The position numbers were made by a program, and so were the translations under genes. Source: an uncultured Ruminiclostridium sp. (GTDB taxonomy: Bacteria; Bacillota; Clostridia; Oscillospirales; Ruminococcaceae). From it: 64,000 nucleotides of DNA. The DNA lies in assembly GCA_947623915.1 (NCBI GenBank), contig CANQIB010000010.1:1-64000 (forward strand), written 5' to 3'. Below are positions 15,431 to 24,143 of the stretch, one piece after another. The notes beneath the pieces are model-generated. The model did not search any database and was not told where the DNA came from. It saw nothing but the letters and a program-made list of their open reading frames with translations. Positions within the stretch are counted from its first letter, which is position 1; every line of letters starts with the position of its first letter.

Positions 15431-15995
15431 GATCCTCAGCCTCCTTATATATCGTTCCGTTTTGATTAAGTATGTTCAAAAGCCTGTTTCTTGCTCTGAA
15501 CAGCCGCTGACGCACCGTACCGGCGCTTTCACCGATAAGGGCGGCTATGTCCGACGGTGAGGCGGACATATAAGCGGTCATGAATATCAGCTCGTAATCG
15601 CTGTCGGACAACTGTCGGAGGGCGTCCTTTATCTCTTCCACACCGAATAAAGATATAGCCTCCTCCTCAACGTTGTCCCCGCTTTGTATATCGTATCTTT
15701 CCTCTATGCTCTCATACGAGCCTTGCCCTTTTTTCTTTTTCAGCGCGGTAAGCGCCGCGTTTCTTGCCGCCGTGTAAAGATAATATCCGCATACCTCCTC
15801 GGAAAAAGCCGCCAGCTCCTCCGTTTTGGAAAACACCTTTACAAAAGCGTCGTGTACCGCGTCCTCCGCGTCTGCCGGATCTTTTAAAATTCTGTAAGCC
15901 GCGCCGTACATCTTCCCCCGATATTTGATATAAAGCCTTTCGATAAGGCTCTTTTCCTCCGGCGTGTCGGCCATAGACATATAAAACCCGATCAT
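15423..15995 (-). CDS. ECF-type sigma factor, 190 aa
   Basis: Sigma-70 region 2 (residues ~18-90: YRGKMYGAAYRILKDPADAEDAVHDAFVKVF) and region 4 (~130-180: LRQLSDSDYELIFMTAYMSASPSDIAALIGESAGTVRQRLFRARNRLL, a helix-turn-helix) are present, and regions 1 and 3 are missing. This is the minimal ECF layout. GGAGGG lies 7 bases before the ATG. It is co-transcribed and translationally coupled to the membrane protein downstream, which likely controls it. Its own promoter looks like a housekeeping sigma-A site, so no autoregulation is evident. Confidence 0.92.
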   Translation of the reverse strand: MIGFYMSMADTPEEKSLIERLYIKYRGKMYGAAYRILKDPADAEDAVHDAFVKVFSKTEELAAFSEEVCGYYLYTAARNAALTALKKKKGQGSYESIEERYDIQSGDNVEEEAISLFGVEEIKDALRQLSDSDYELIFMTAYMSASPSDIAALIGESAGTVRQRLFRARNRLLNILNQNGTIYKEAEDHV

Positions 15996-16047
15996 ATGAT
16001 ACCCTCCGTCATATTATTTAAACCCGCGTTTTTGCCGTTCCCCAGCC

Positions 16048-16076
16048 ATGATAACACACATCTAAAGTTATGTCAA
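16048..16076 (-). promoter_or_regulatory. Promoter of the ECF sigma operon (TTGACA-17-TATCAT)
   Basis: -35 TTGACA (16071-16076), 17-bp spacer, -10 TATCAT (16048-16053), minus strand. Confidence 0.85.
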
Positions 16077-16090
16077 ACCCTCCCTTTTAT

Positions 16091-16163
16091 CGCGGCGGAC
16101 GCCGAGCGTCCGCCGCGTGCCGCTGAGGGTGTGCGGCTATATAAACCGTTTCAGCGGTTTATA
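16091..16163. repeat. Two hairpin-forming inverted repeats in a 330-base gene-free stretch
   Basis: Between the divergent promoters of the sigma operon and the phosphosugar mutase (16,077-16,407) lie an 11-bp GC stem (16091-16101 / 16107-16117, CGCGGCGGACG) and a 9-bp stem (16140-16148 / 16155-16163, TATAAACCG). Neither is followed by a clear U tract, and no gene ends here. They could be REP-like elements or remnants of terminators. I see nothing else in the stretch. Confidence 0.45.
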
Positions 16164-16407
16164 TCTTCTGTCGTTCCCGACCTTGCGTGTTTTATGTCGG
16201 CTATACGCGATCTTGCTTTTACAGCGCTGTATGTCGGGCGGTCCGTTTGCCGCCTTCATAATATAAGACCAAAATTATCCCGCGGCGTTACCGAATATTT
16301 TTAATTTTTGTGCAGTTCGTACAATATCGCGGCTATCGTATTGTGCATTTTGCTGCCGCAAAAGCACAAAAACGGGTTTTTACGGCGTAGGTAGTTTCAA
16401 TTCTGTC

Positions 16408-16436
16408 TTGACTGCTCCGATAAAATGTGCTATACT
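16408..16436 (+). promoter_or_regulatory. Promoter of the phosphosugar mutase (TTGACT-17-TATACT)
   Basis: -35 TTGACT (16408-16413), 17-bp spacer, -10 TATACT (16431-16436), about 54 bases before the ATG. Confidence 0.88.
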
Positions 16437-16489
16437 AATTATGATTTTAATACGGTTACAACCGTGATAATTCAGAAAGGAAGATCAGC

Positions 16490-18208
16490 ATGGACAAGAC
16501 TATGACCCTTTACGCCGAATGGCTTGAAAAGGCGGTGCAGGATCCCGACCTTAAAGCGGAGCTTATCGGCATTGACGGAAAAGCGGACGAAATATCCGAC
16601 CGTTTTTATCGCGATCTTGAATTCGGAACAGGCGGACTGCGCGGAGTGATAGGCGCGGGCACCAACAGAATGAACGTTTACACGGTAGGCAAAGCCACTC
16701 AGGGGTTGGCGGACTATCTTAAAAATACAGGCAAGAGCGACCTTAGCGTCGCCGTTGCTTACGACAGCAGAATAAAATCCGACGTATTTGCGCGCCATGC
16801 GGCGTCCATTTTTGCCGCTAACGGGATAAAGGCGCATATCTACCCCGAGCTTATGCCCACGCCTATGCTCTCTTTCGCGGTGCGCGCTCTGGGCTGCGAC
16901 GCGGGTATAATCCTCACCGCGAGCCACAATCCCGCAAAATACAACGGCTACAAGGTCTACGGCAGCGACGGCTGTCAGGTCACGCTCAACGCCGCTGAGC
17001 AGATACTGGCACAAATCGAAAAGCTGGATATATTTGCCGACGTAAAGACCGTTGATTTTGACAAGGCGGTCAGCGAGGGAAGCATCAGCTATATCGGGCA
17101 GGACGTTATCGACGATTATATTGCCAACGTCAAAAAGCAGTCGATACACCCCGAGCTTTGCGCGGCAAGCGGACTGAAAGTGGTATACACTCCTTTGAAC
17201 GGAGCGGGAAACAAGCCGGTGCGCCGCATACTTAAAGAGATAGGCATAACCGACGTTACGGTCGTAAAGGAACAGGAGATGCCGGACGGCAATTTCACCA
17301 CCTGCCCTTACCCGAATCCCGAAATACGCGAGGCGCTGACGCTCGGTCTTAAACTGTGCGAGGAGGTAAAGCCGGATCTCCTGCTTGCCACCGACCCCGA
17401 CAGCGACCGCGTGGGAATAGCCGTCCCCGACGGCGACGACTATGTGCTGTTCACCGGCAACGAGGTCGGCGCAATGCTGCTGGAATATATCTGCCGTGAA
17501 AGGATAGCAAACGGCACTATGCCGAAAGCTCCCATTGCGGTAAAGACGATAGTTACCACCGAGCTGGTACGCGCCATCGCGGCAAAATACGGCGTACAGC
17601 TTATCGACGTGCTGACCGGCTTTAAGTTCATAGGCGAGCAGATAGGCTTCCTTGAGGCAAAGGGAGAGGCGGACAGATACATATTCGGCTTTGAGGAAAG
17701 CTACGGCTACCTTGCAGGCTCTTATGTAAGAGATAAGGACGCGGTGGTAGGCTCCATGCTTATCTGCGAGATGGCGGCGTTCTACCGTTCCAAGGGCATA
17801 TCGCTGGTGCAGGCGAGAGCGGATATGTACAAGGAATACGGATATTACTGCAACAAGCTGGAAAACTTCGCGTTTGAAGGCGAGAGCGGCATGATAAAGA
17901 TGAACGGCATAATGGACAAACTGCGTACGGAACATCCCGACTCGGTTGCGGGCAGCCGCGTTATAGGGCTTGCGGATTACAAGCTCAGCGTTAAATACGA
18001 CCTCGTTTCCGGCACTCAGGAAACGCTCACGCTCCCCAAATCGAACGTTATCACCCTTTATCTTGAGGATAACGCCAGCATAGTTATCCGTCCCTCCGGC
18101 ACGGAGCCGAAGATAAAGCTGTACTACACCACGGTGGGCTCAAACAGCGAGGAGGCTGCCGAAAAGCAGGCGGCTCTTTCGGCGGATTTCACAAAGCTGG
18201 TCGGCTGA
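16490..18208 (+). CDS. pgcA: Phospho-sugar mutase (alpha-phosphoglucomutase/phosphomannomutase type), 572 aa
   Basis: The full four-domain alpha-D-phosphohexomutase fold is present: FGTGGLRG near residue 45, active-site phosphoserine loop TASHNPAKYNGYK at ~142-154, metal loop DPDSDRVG at ~303-310, sugar-binding loop GFEESYGY at ~400, and phosphate-binding RPSGTEPKIK at ~535. It interconverts glucose-6-P and glucose-1-P, linking glycolysis to glycogen, UDP-glucose and cell-wall polymers; the eukaryote-like long form (~570 aa) is common in Firmicutes. GAAAGGAAG precedes the ATG. Monocistronic by promoter; no clear terminator before rpmE, whose promoter follows at once. Confidence 0.93.
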   Translation: MDKTMTLYAEWLEKAVQDPDLKAELIGIDGKADEISDRFYRDLEFGTGGLRGVIGAGTNRMNVYTVGKATQGLADYLKNTGKSDLSVAVAYDSRIKSDVFARHAASIFAANGIKAHIYPELMPTPMLSFAVRALGCDAGIILTASHNPAKYNGYKVYGSDGCQVTLNAAEQILAQIEKLDIFADVKTVDFDKAVSEGSISYIGQDVIDDYIANVKKQSIHPELCAASGLKVVYTPLNGAGNKPVRRILKEIGITDVTVVKEQEMPDGNFTTCPYPNPEIREALTLGLKLCEEVKPDLLLATDPDSDRVGIAVPDGDDYVLFTGNEVGAMLLEYICRERIANGTMPKAPIAVKTIVTTELVRAIAAKYGVQLIDVLTGFKFIGEQIGFLEAKGEADRYIFGFEESYGYLAGSYVRDKDAVVGSMLICEMAAFYRSKGISLVQARADMYKEYGYYCNKLENFAFEGESGMIKMNGIMDKLRTEHPDSVAGSRVIGLADYKLSVKYDLVSGTQETLTLPKSNVITLYLEDNASIVIRPSGTEPKIKLYYTTVGSNSEEAAEKQAALSADFTKLVG

Positions 18209-18257
18209 CGCAAAAAACGTTTTGAAAAAGTTTCGGCAAAATATTTTCAAAAAAGGC

Positions 18258-18286
18258 TTGCATTTTGTGTTTTAATATGATACAAT
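18258..18286 (+). promoter_or_regulatory. Promoter of rpmE (TTGCAT-17-TACAAT)
   Basis: -35 TTGCAT (18258-18263), 17-bp spacer, -10 TACAAT (18281-18286). Confidence 0.82.
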
Positions 18287-18381
18287 AATAGCCTAGGCGT
18301 AAAAAAGCCGATAAAAATGACAACTGCGGCAATAGCTGTAATTTACAGAAATTCTCACGAGATCGTTTAGGAGGTGACAGC

Positions 18382-18585
18382 ATGAAAGAAGGAATACATC
18401 CCGAGTACGAGGCTACTACCATAACCTGCGCGTGCGGCGAGGTGATAGAGACCCGCTCCACTAAGAAGGATATAAAGGTGGAGATCTGTTCCAAATGCCA
18501 CCCGTTCTTCACCGGAAAGCAAAAGCTCGTTGATTCCGGCGGACGTGTGGATAAATTCAAGAAAAAGTACAATCTCGGAAACTGA
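18382..18585 (+). CDS. rpmE: Ribosomal protein bL31, zinc-binding type A, 67 aa
   Basis: A complete bL31 of normal length with the zinc ligands C16, C18 (TCACGE), C37 and C40 ([13 protein letters not shown]), and the conserved [10 protein letters not shown] end. The presence of all four Cys makes it the C+ paralogue used when zinc is plentiful. AGGAGGTGA lies 5 bases before the ATG, very strong, as for ribosomal proteins. It sits at the 23S/5S interface of the large subunit and bridges to the small subunit. Confidence 0.97.
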   Translation: MKEGIHPEYEATTITCACGEVIETRSTKKDIKVEICSKCHPFFTGKQKLVDSGGRVDKFKKKYNLGN

Positions 18586-18616
18586 AAACGCTGCGGGAGA
18601 ATGTGCTTTCCCGCGT

Positions 18617-18660
18617 AAGAGTGTTGACGGATCGAATTATCAGTCAGCACTCTTTTATTT
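18617..18660 (+). terminator. Terminator of rpmE
   Basis: A 12-bp stem (AAGAGTGTTGAC / GTCAGCACTCTT with a G-U pair) and a TTTTATTTTG tail. A smaller GCGGGA/TCCCGC hairpin precedes it. Confidence 0.8.
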
Positions 18661-18679
18661 TGTGTTTAGGTATCCTTTG

Positions 18680-18695
18680 TTAATCTTGCGTTAAT
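18680..18695 (+). promoter_or_regulatory. Direct repeat TTAAT-N6-TTAAT before the response regulator
   Basis: TTAAT at 18680-18684 and again at 18691-18695 repeat with an 11-base period. Tandem half-sites at one helical turn are what OmpR-family dimers bind. The gene just downstream is such a regulator, so autoregulation is likely. A good -35/-10 pair could not be fixed. Confidence 0.4.
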
Positions 18696-18733
18696 TTTTC
18701 CGTGATATGCTCTTGCGTGAAAGGAGAGCGGCA

Positions 18734-19420
18734 ATGTTTCATATAATGGTTGCGGAGGACGACACCAACACCAGAAAGCTGATGTGCACCGTGCTGAGCC
18801 AAAACGGTTACGAACCCGTGCCGGCCGTGGACGGAGCGGACGCGCTGGAGGTGCTTGACAGACAGCATATCGACCTTATCCTGCTGGACGTTATGATGCC
18901 CAAGATAGACGGATTTGAATTTGTCCGCACGCTGCGCGAGGGCGGCTGCAATATACCCGTGCTTATGGTGACGGCGAGGGAGACCTCCGCCGACAAAATA
19001 CTCGGGTTCAGAGCGGGCACGGACGATTATATGGTAAAGCCCGTCGACGACGAGGAGATGCTGTTGAGGATAGCGGCGCTGCTTAGGCGCAGCAATATCG
19101 CAAATTCTCACAAGCTCACCGCGGGAGATACAGTGCTGGATTACGACGCGCTCACCGTCAGTCGGAAAGGGGCGGTGCAGGAGCTGCCGAACAAGGAGTT
19201 CATGCTGCTGTTCAAGCTGTTAAGCTACCAAAACAAGATATTCACCCGCAGACAGCTCATGGACGAGCTTTGGGACATGGAATCCGACACCGACGAGCGC
19301 ACGATAGACGTACATATAAACCGCCTGCGCGAAAGGTTCCGCGACAACGACGATTTTGAGATAGTCACGGTGCGCGGTCTTGGCTACAAGGCGGTCATCA
19401 AAAACGGTACCGCAAAATGA
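18734..19420 (+). CDS. OmpR/PhoB-family response regulator, 228 aa
   Basis: Receiver domain (1-120) with D9/D10, phospho-acceptor D52 (LLDVMMPK), MVTA and VKPVD, then a winged-helix DNA-binding domain (135-225: ELPNKEFMLLFKLLSYQ, DERTIDVHINRLRERF, VRGLGYKAV). The start is the ATG at 18734 after AAGGAGAG; an upstream in-frame start lacks a site. The stop overlaps the kinase start (ATGA). With the kinase and the ABC exporter behind it, this is a sensing/export locus of the BceRS-BceAB style, although the kinase differs in topology. Confidence 0.93.
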   Translation: MFHIMVAEDDTNTRKLMCTVLSQNGYEPVPAVDGADALEVLDRQHIDLILLDVMMPKIDGFEFVRTLREGGCNIPVLMVTARETSADKILGFRAGTDDYMVKPVDDEEMLLRIAALLRRSNIANSHKLTAGDTVLDYDALTVSRKGAVQELPNKEFMLLFKLLSYQNKIFTRRQLMDELWDMESDTDERTIDVHINRLRERFRDNDDFEIVTVRGLGYKAVIKNGTAK

Positions 19421-20544
19421 GCAAGGATATTTATCTTCGCAGATACCGCTCAATAAACGTCCAGATAGTGCTGTACGTTTTTCTGATAATGGTAACGGCG
19501 AACGCGCTGTGCATAATAATATTTAACGTGCTGTACGCTATGGGAGTGGTGATGGGTACCGCGCCGATGCTGCTGCTTTTGGTGACGTTCAGCGTCAGCA
19601 CGGTGATAGGCAGCATACTGACCTTCGTTTTTTCGGGAGTTATCCTGCGGCCGCTGCTGGAGCTGTCCAAAGCCATGGAAAATGTGGCGAAGGGAGATTT
19701 CAGCGTCAAGATAACCGAGCTGAGCTCCATGTACGAGCTAAGGCTGCTGCAGCAAAACTTCAACATAATGACGCGGGAGCTGGACGGCACGGAAATGTTC
19801 CGAAACGATTTTATAAACGGGTTCTCCCATGAGTTCAAGACCCCGATGGTTTCGGTGTACGGATTTGCAAAGCAGCTTAAAAAGGGCGGGCTGACCGAGG
19901 AGCAGCAAAAGGAATATATAGACATAATCCTTGAGGAATCCCGACGGCTGATAAATATGTCCGGCAATATCCTGGAGCTTAACAAGCTGGAAAATCAAGA
20001 GATAGTATCGGACAAAAAGCTGTTCCGCCTTGACGAGGAGATAAGGCAGAGCATACTGCTGCTGGAACAGCAATGGAGCAAAAAGAACATTACGATGATA
20101 CCAGAGCTTGACGAGTTGGAATTTTACGGAAATTCCGAAATGTTAAAGCAGGTGTGGCTGAACGTTATCGGCAACGCGATAAAATACACCGACGACAACG
20201 GCGAGATAAGGGTATCGCTTTCGCGCGACTCGGACGGTACGGCAAAAATAGCGGTGTGCGACAACGGCATAGGTATGGACAACGCGACCGCCGAGAGGAT
20301 ATTTGAAAAGTTTTACCGTGCCGACGCCTCCCGTGCCTCGGAGGGGAACGGGCTGGGGCTTCCTTTGGTAAAGAGGATAGTCGAGCTGTGTCACGGCAGG
20401 ATAAAAGTGATGAGCGAGCCGGGGCGCGGCACGGAGTTTTATATTTATCTCCCGCTCGAAATGCCGGACGTTAAGGCAAAGGAATCTAAAAAAAGGCGCA
20501 ACGCGGAGCATACCGACCGCAGCCTTACGAATATACAAACATAA
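19417..20544 (+). CDS. Sensor histidine kinase, 375 aa
   Basis: Two membrane segments (residues ~17-45 and ~50-75) are separated by only a few residues. There is almost no outside sensor loop, as in intramembrane-sensing kinases that take their signal from a partner transporter. HAMP-like linker ~76-125, HisKA with H138 (FSHEFKTPM), and HATPase with N box (NVIGNAIKYT), G1 (DNGIGMD), F and G2 (GNGLGLPL) follow. It is translationally coupled to the response regulator and lies 28 bases before the ABC transporter, so the three form one operon. Confidence 0.93.
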   Translation: MSKDIYLRRYRSINVQIVLYVFLIMVTANALCIIIFNVLYAMGVVMGTAPMLLLLVTFSVSTVIGSILTFVFSGVILRPLLELSKAMENVAKGDFSVKITELSSMYELRLLQQNFNIMTRELDGTEMFRNDFINGFSHEFKTPMVSVYGFAKQLKKGGLTEEQQKEYIDIILEESRRLINMSGNILELNKLENQEIVSDKKLFRLDEEIRQSILLLEQQWSKKNITMIPELDELEFYGNSEMLKQVWLNVIGNAIKYTDDNGEIRVSLSRDSDGTAKIAVCDNGIGMDNATAERIFEKFYRADASRASEGNGLGLPLVKRIVELCHGRIKVMSEPGRGTEFYIYLPLEMPDVKAKESKKRRNAEHTDRSLTNIQT

Positions 20545-20572
20545 AAAACTTTATATAAAAGAGGAACGAACT

Positions 20573-23245
20573 ATGCTTGAACTGAAAAACATCACGAAAG
20601 ACTATAAGATAGGAGGCGGCACGGTCAACGCGCTGAGAGGGGTCAGTATAGATTTTCGCGAGAGCGAATTTGTTTCGATACTGGGTCAGTCAGGCTGCGG
20701 CAAGACTACACTGCTGAATATTATCGGCGGTCTTGACAGGTACACCGACGGCGATCTTATAATTGGCGGCAAATCAACAAAGCAGTTTAAAAATTCCGAC
20801 TGGGACACCTACCGCAACCATTCGATAGGCTTTGTGTTCCAAAGCTACAATCTTATACCGCACCAAACGGTGCTTTCCAACGTCGAGCTTGCACTTACGC
20901 TGTCGGGCGTTTCCAAGGCGGAGCGCAGAAAGCGGGCTAAAGACGCGCTGTGCAAGGTCGGGCTGGGCGACCAGTTAAACAAAAAGCCGAATCAGATGTC
21001 AGGCGGACAGATGCAGCGCGTCGCGATAGCAAGAGCGTTGGTGAACGACCCCGACATTCTGCTTGCCGACGAGCCTACCGGCGCTTTGGACAGCGACACG
21101 AGCATACAGATAATGGAGATTCTCAAAGAGATCTCCGCCGACAAGCTGATAATAATGGTCACGCACAATCCCGAGCTTGCGGAAAAATATTCCACCCGTA
21201 TCATAAAGCTGCTGGACGGAAAGGTGACGGACGATTCCAACCCCTATTCAAGAAACGTCGTCGAGCCTATTAAAAAGGCGGGCAAGGCGGAAAAAAAGCA
21301 GAAAAAGCCCTCCATGTCGTTTTTTACCGCGCTGTCGCTCAGCCTTAACAACCTTATGACCAAAAAGGCGCGCACCTTTATGACGTCGTTCGCGGGCAGC
21401 ATAGGTATAATAGGCATCGCGCTGATACTTGCTATCTCGTCCGGCGCGAGGGCGTATATATCCTCGGTAGAGGAGGACACCCTGTCCAGTTATCCGATAA
21501 GTATCGAGAGCAGCTCGGTGGATATGGCTACCATGATGACCTCCATGGCAAAAACGCGGCAGGAAAGCACCGAACGCGTGCCGGAGGAAAATACCGTATA
21601 TTCGCTCAACGTCATGAGCAACATGATAAACGCCATGCTGACTCAGATACAGTCAAACGACCTTAAAAACTTCAAGGCGTATCTTGAGGGAGAGGGCAGC
21701 GAGATAAACGATTACGTCAGCGATATAAAATACAGCTATTCCACGACGATGAACGTTTTCCGTGCGGACGGCGAGGACGGTATCTTTCAGGTAAATCCCG
21801 CGCAGCTTTTCGACAAGCTGGGAATGACCAACGAGGCAAATTCCGCGCAGGCGATGAGCATGGTGATGAATTCCACCACCGGCGTTTGGTCGGAAATGCT
21901 GGACAATAAAGAGCTTTTGCAGGACCAGTACGAGGTGCTTAAAGGCAGACTTCCCGAAAGCTACAACGAAGTCGTTATAATAGTAAACGAGCGCAGCGAG
22001 ATAACCGATTACAGCCTTTACTGTCTGGGACTGATAGAAGAGGACGAACTGGTAGAGGCGGTCAAAAACGCATTTGCGGGCAATACCGACGAAATAGATT
22101 TTGAAAGCAAGGACGTTTCTTTCAGCTATGACGAGCTGATGGGTCTGGACTTCCGTCTGGTGGTAAACAGCGACTTCTTTACCGAAGAGGACGGCGTTTG
22201 GACGGATAAGAGCGACGACGACATCTACATGACCGAAGTGGTCAACAACGCCGAGCCTATCAAGGTAGTCGGTATCATAAAGCCGGCGGAAAACGCGATA
22301 CTGAACACTAATTCGGCGGTAGCGGTGGGATACACTCACGAGCTTACCGAATATCTGATAAATAAGGTGAACGAAAGCGACGTCGTAAAGCAGCAGAAGG
22401 ACGATCCGGACACCGATATATTCACCGGACTGAAATTCCCCGATCCCGACGAGGAAGCTCCCAAGCTCACTATGGACGACATCACCGCTTATATAGCGAC
22501 TTTGCCGGAGGAGCAGCAGACGGAAATGACACAGCAGCTCGAGCAGGCGCAGCAGGCGGGAATGTCCGAGGAGCAGATAATCGAGGCGTTCAGCAAGAAT
22601 ATGCCGAGCAATTCCACCGACGCGACCTACGAGGGCAACCTTGAAAAGCTGGGAGTATCGTCGCTGGATTCCCCCTATCGGATAAGCATCTACCCCAAGG
22701 ATTTTGAATCCAAGGAAAAGATAGAGGAGATAATCGACAACTACAACGACAAGGTGAAAGCCGACGGCAACGAGGAGCTGGAAATACGCTACACCGATAT
22801 GGTGGGACTTATGATGACCTCGGTCACCACCATAATAGACGCAATAAGCTATATCCTTATCGCGTTCGTGGCAATATCGCTGGTGGTTTCCTCCATAATG
22901 ATAGGTATAATCACTTATGTATCGGTGCTGGAACGCACCAAGGAGATAGGCATACTCCGCGCAATGGGCGCGTCGAAGCGCGACATCTCGCGGGTATTCA
23001 ACGCGGAAACGCTTATCATAGGCTTTACCGCCGGAGCAATAGGAATCGGCGTAACGTTGCTGCTCAGCATACCAATAAATCTTATCATAGAGAACCTTGC
23101 CGGTATCTCCGGCATCTGCGCTCTGCCTTGGCTGGGCGGAGTGATACTGGTGATCATCAGTATGCTGCTCACTCTCATAGCGGGTCTGATACCCTCAAGG
23201 GTCGCCGCCAACAAAGACCCCGTCGCGGCGCTGAGAACGGAATAA
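20573..23245 (+). CDS. MacB-like ABC transporter, ATPase fused to FtsX-type permease, 890 aa
   Basis: Residues 1-225 form a LolD/MacB-type ATPase: Walker A GQSGCGKTT at ~38, signature MSGGQMQR, Walker B ILLADEPTGALD. After a basic linker, a membrane segment at ~280-300 is followed by a long extracellular domain (~310-750) and three C-terminal FtsX segments (~755-880), ending VAALRTE. This type VII ABC architecture works as a mechanotransmitter for export or sensing of peptides and lipoproteins. In Firmicutes it often protects against antimicrobial peptides. The preceding two-component pair likely controls it. The outer domain contains a Gln/Glu-rich helix (EEQQTEMTQQLEQAQQAG). Confidence 0.92.
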   Translation: MLELKNITKDYKIGGGTVNALRGVSIDFRESEFVSILGQSGCGKTTLLNIIGGLDRYTDGDLIIGGKSTKQFKNSDWDTYRNHSIGFVFQSYNLIPHQTVLSNVELALTLSGVSKAERRKRAKDALCKVGLGDQLNKKPNQMSGGQMQRVAIARALVNDPDILLADEPTGALDSDTSIQIMEILKEISADKLIIMVTHNPELAEKYSTRIIKLLDGKVTDDSNPYSRNVVEPIKKAGKAEKKQKKPSMSFFTALSLSLNNLMTKKARTFMTSFAGSIGIIGIALILAISSGARAYISSVEEDTLSSYPISIESSSVDMATMMTSMAKTRQESTERVPEENTVYSLNVMSNMINAMLTQIQSNDLKNFKAYLEGEGSEINDYVSDIKYSYSTTMNVFRADGEDGIFQVNPAQLFDKLGMTNEANSAQAMSMVMNSTTGVWSEMLDNKELLQDQYEVLKGRLPESYNEVVIIVNERSEITDYSLYCLGLIEEDELVEAVKNAFAGNTDEIDFESKDVSFSYDELMGLDFRLVVNSDFFTEEDGVWTDKSDDDIYMTEVVNNAEPIKVVGIIKPAENAILNTNSAVAVGYTHELTEYLINKVNESDVVKQQKDDPDTDIFTGLKFPDPDEEAPKLTMDDITAYIATLPEEQQTEMTQQLEQAQQAGMSEEQIIEAFSKNMPSNSTDATYEGNLEKLGVSSLDSPYRISIYPKDFESKEKIEEIIDNYNDKVKADGNEELEIRYTDMVGLMMTSVTTIIDAISYILIAFVAISLVVSSIMIGIITYVSVLERTKEIGILRAMGASKRDISRVFNAETLIIGFTAGAIGIGVTLLLSIPINLIIENLAGISGICALPWLGGVILVIISMLLTLIAGLIPSRVAANKDPVAALRTE

Positions 23246-23251
23246 TAAAGC

Positions 23252-23283
23252 AACGGCTTGCAAACCGAGGTTTGCAAGCCGTT
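23252..23283. terminator. Bidirectional terminator after the ABC transporter
   Basis: A 14-bp perfect stem (AACGGCTTGCAAAC / GTTTGCAAGCCGTT) with a four-base loop and TTTT tail, between the convergent ABC transporter and zinc-ribbon genes. Confidence 0.85.
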
Positions 23284-23313
23284 TTAAATATTTCGCCCTT
23301 TTTAATAGATTTT

Positions 23314-24024
23314 TTAGCCGGGAACGTTTCTGGTTTTGAACTGCGGAATGGCGCAGATAGCAAAGCCTACCGCCGAAAGAACGTAGCCTATCACGAGGTC
23401 CTTTACAAATTCCATCGTCATCGAGCTGTCCGCTCCTCCGAACTCCAGCAGCTGGTCGGCGCGTCCGATAAATTCAAAGAAGTTGAAGAATACGTCGCCG
23501 AATCCGCCGTAACCGAGCAGTTGTGCGACTTCCGCTCCGCCCTCCTGCATAAACATCGACATGGTCACTATAAACATATTGCTTGCAAGCACCGCTAAGA
23601 GTATAACGATAATGCAGCAGATAATGCCGTATATATCGAACTTTTTACCCAGCAGTCTGTAGCCGGTAACGGTGCAGAAGCCCATAAGCAGACCGCCTAT
23701 GTAGGATATGTAACCGAGCATTCCTATAAGCACCCATACCACGCACGCGATAAGACCGAACAGTATCGCTCCGACTATTCCGAGCAGCGGATTGCTTTTC
23801 GCCGGAACAGGTTTGGCTATAGGAGCAACATAATTGGGATCGGGAACGAAATTGCCGGGTATCTGTACAGGCTCGCTGTATGTACCCTGCTGTGCAGGAA
23901 CTTCCTGCTGTGCAGGAGCTTCCTGCTGTGCCGGCTGTTCCTGCTGTGCGGAAATATTTTTTCCGCAGTAGGCGCAGACAGTAACGTTATCGTCAAGCTG
24001 CGCACCGCAATTAGGACAGAACAT
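23314..24024 (-). CDS. Zinc-ribbon membrane protein, 236 aa
   Basis: An N-terminal zinc ribbon of the zinc_ribbon_2 type (CPNCG at 3-7, CAYCGK at 17-22), then a low-complexity linker with four Gln-Gln-Glu/Ala-Pro repeats (residues ~27-48), then about four membrane segments (~80-230). Such proteins are common in Clostridia and of unknown function; the ribbon lies in the cytosol by the positive-inside pattern. AAAGGGGG precedes the ATG. It is monocistronic and convergent with the ABC exporter. No partner can be named. Confidence 0.75.
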   Translation of the reverse strand: MFCPNCGAQLDDNVTVCAYCGKNISAQQEQPAQQEAPAQQEVPAQQGTYSEPVQIPGNFVPDPNYVAPIAKPVPAKSNPLLGIVGAILFGLIACVVWVLIGMLGYISYIGGLLMGFCTVTGYRLLGKKFDIYGIICCIIVILLAVLASNMFIVTMSMFMQEGGAEVAQLLGYGGFGDVFFNFFEFIGRADQLLEFGGADSSMTMEFVKDLVIGYVLSAVGFAICAIPQFKTRNVPG

Positions 24025-24143
24025 TTGAGATTTCCCCCTTTGGATCGCCGTGTAACGGCTTACATAATTTCATTATAGGAGCTGCGCCCCATTATGATAT
24101 TTAAACTATATCATAAAAGCACGATTTTGTCAAACTTTTTCAC

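Noticed and set aside
18722..23245. Lantibiotic biosynthesis cluster
   Set aside because: Only regulator, kinase and exporter are present; there is no precursor peptide or modification enzyme.
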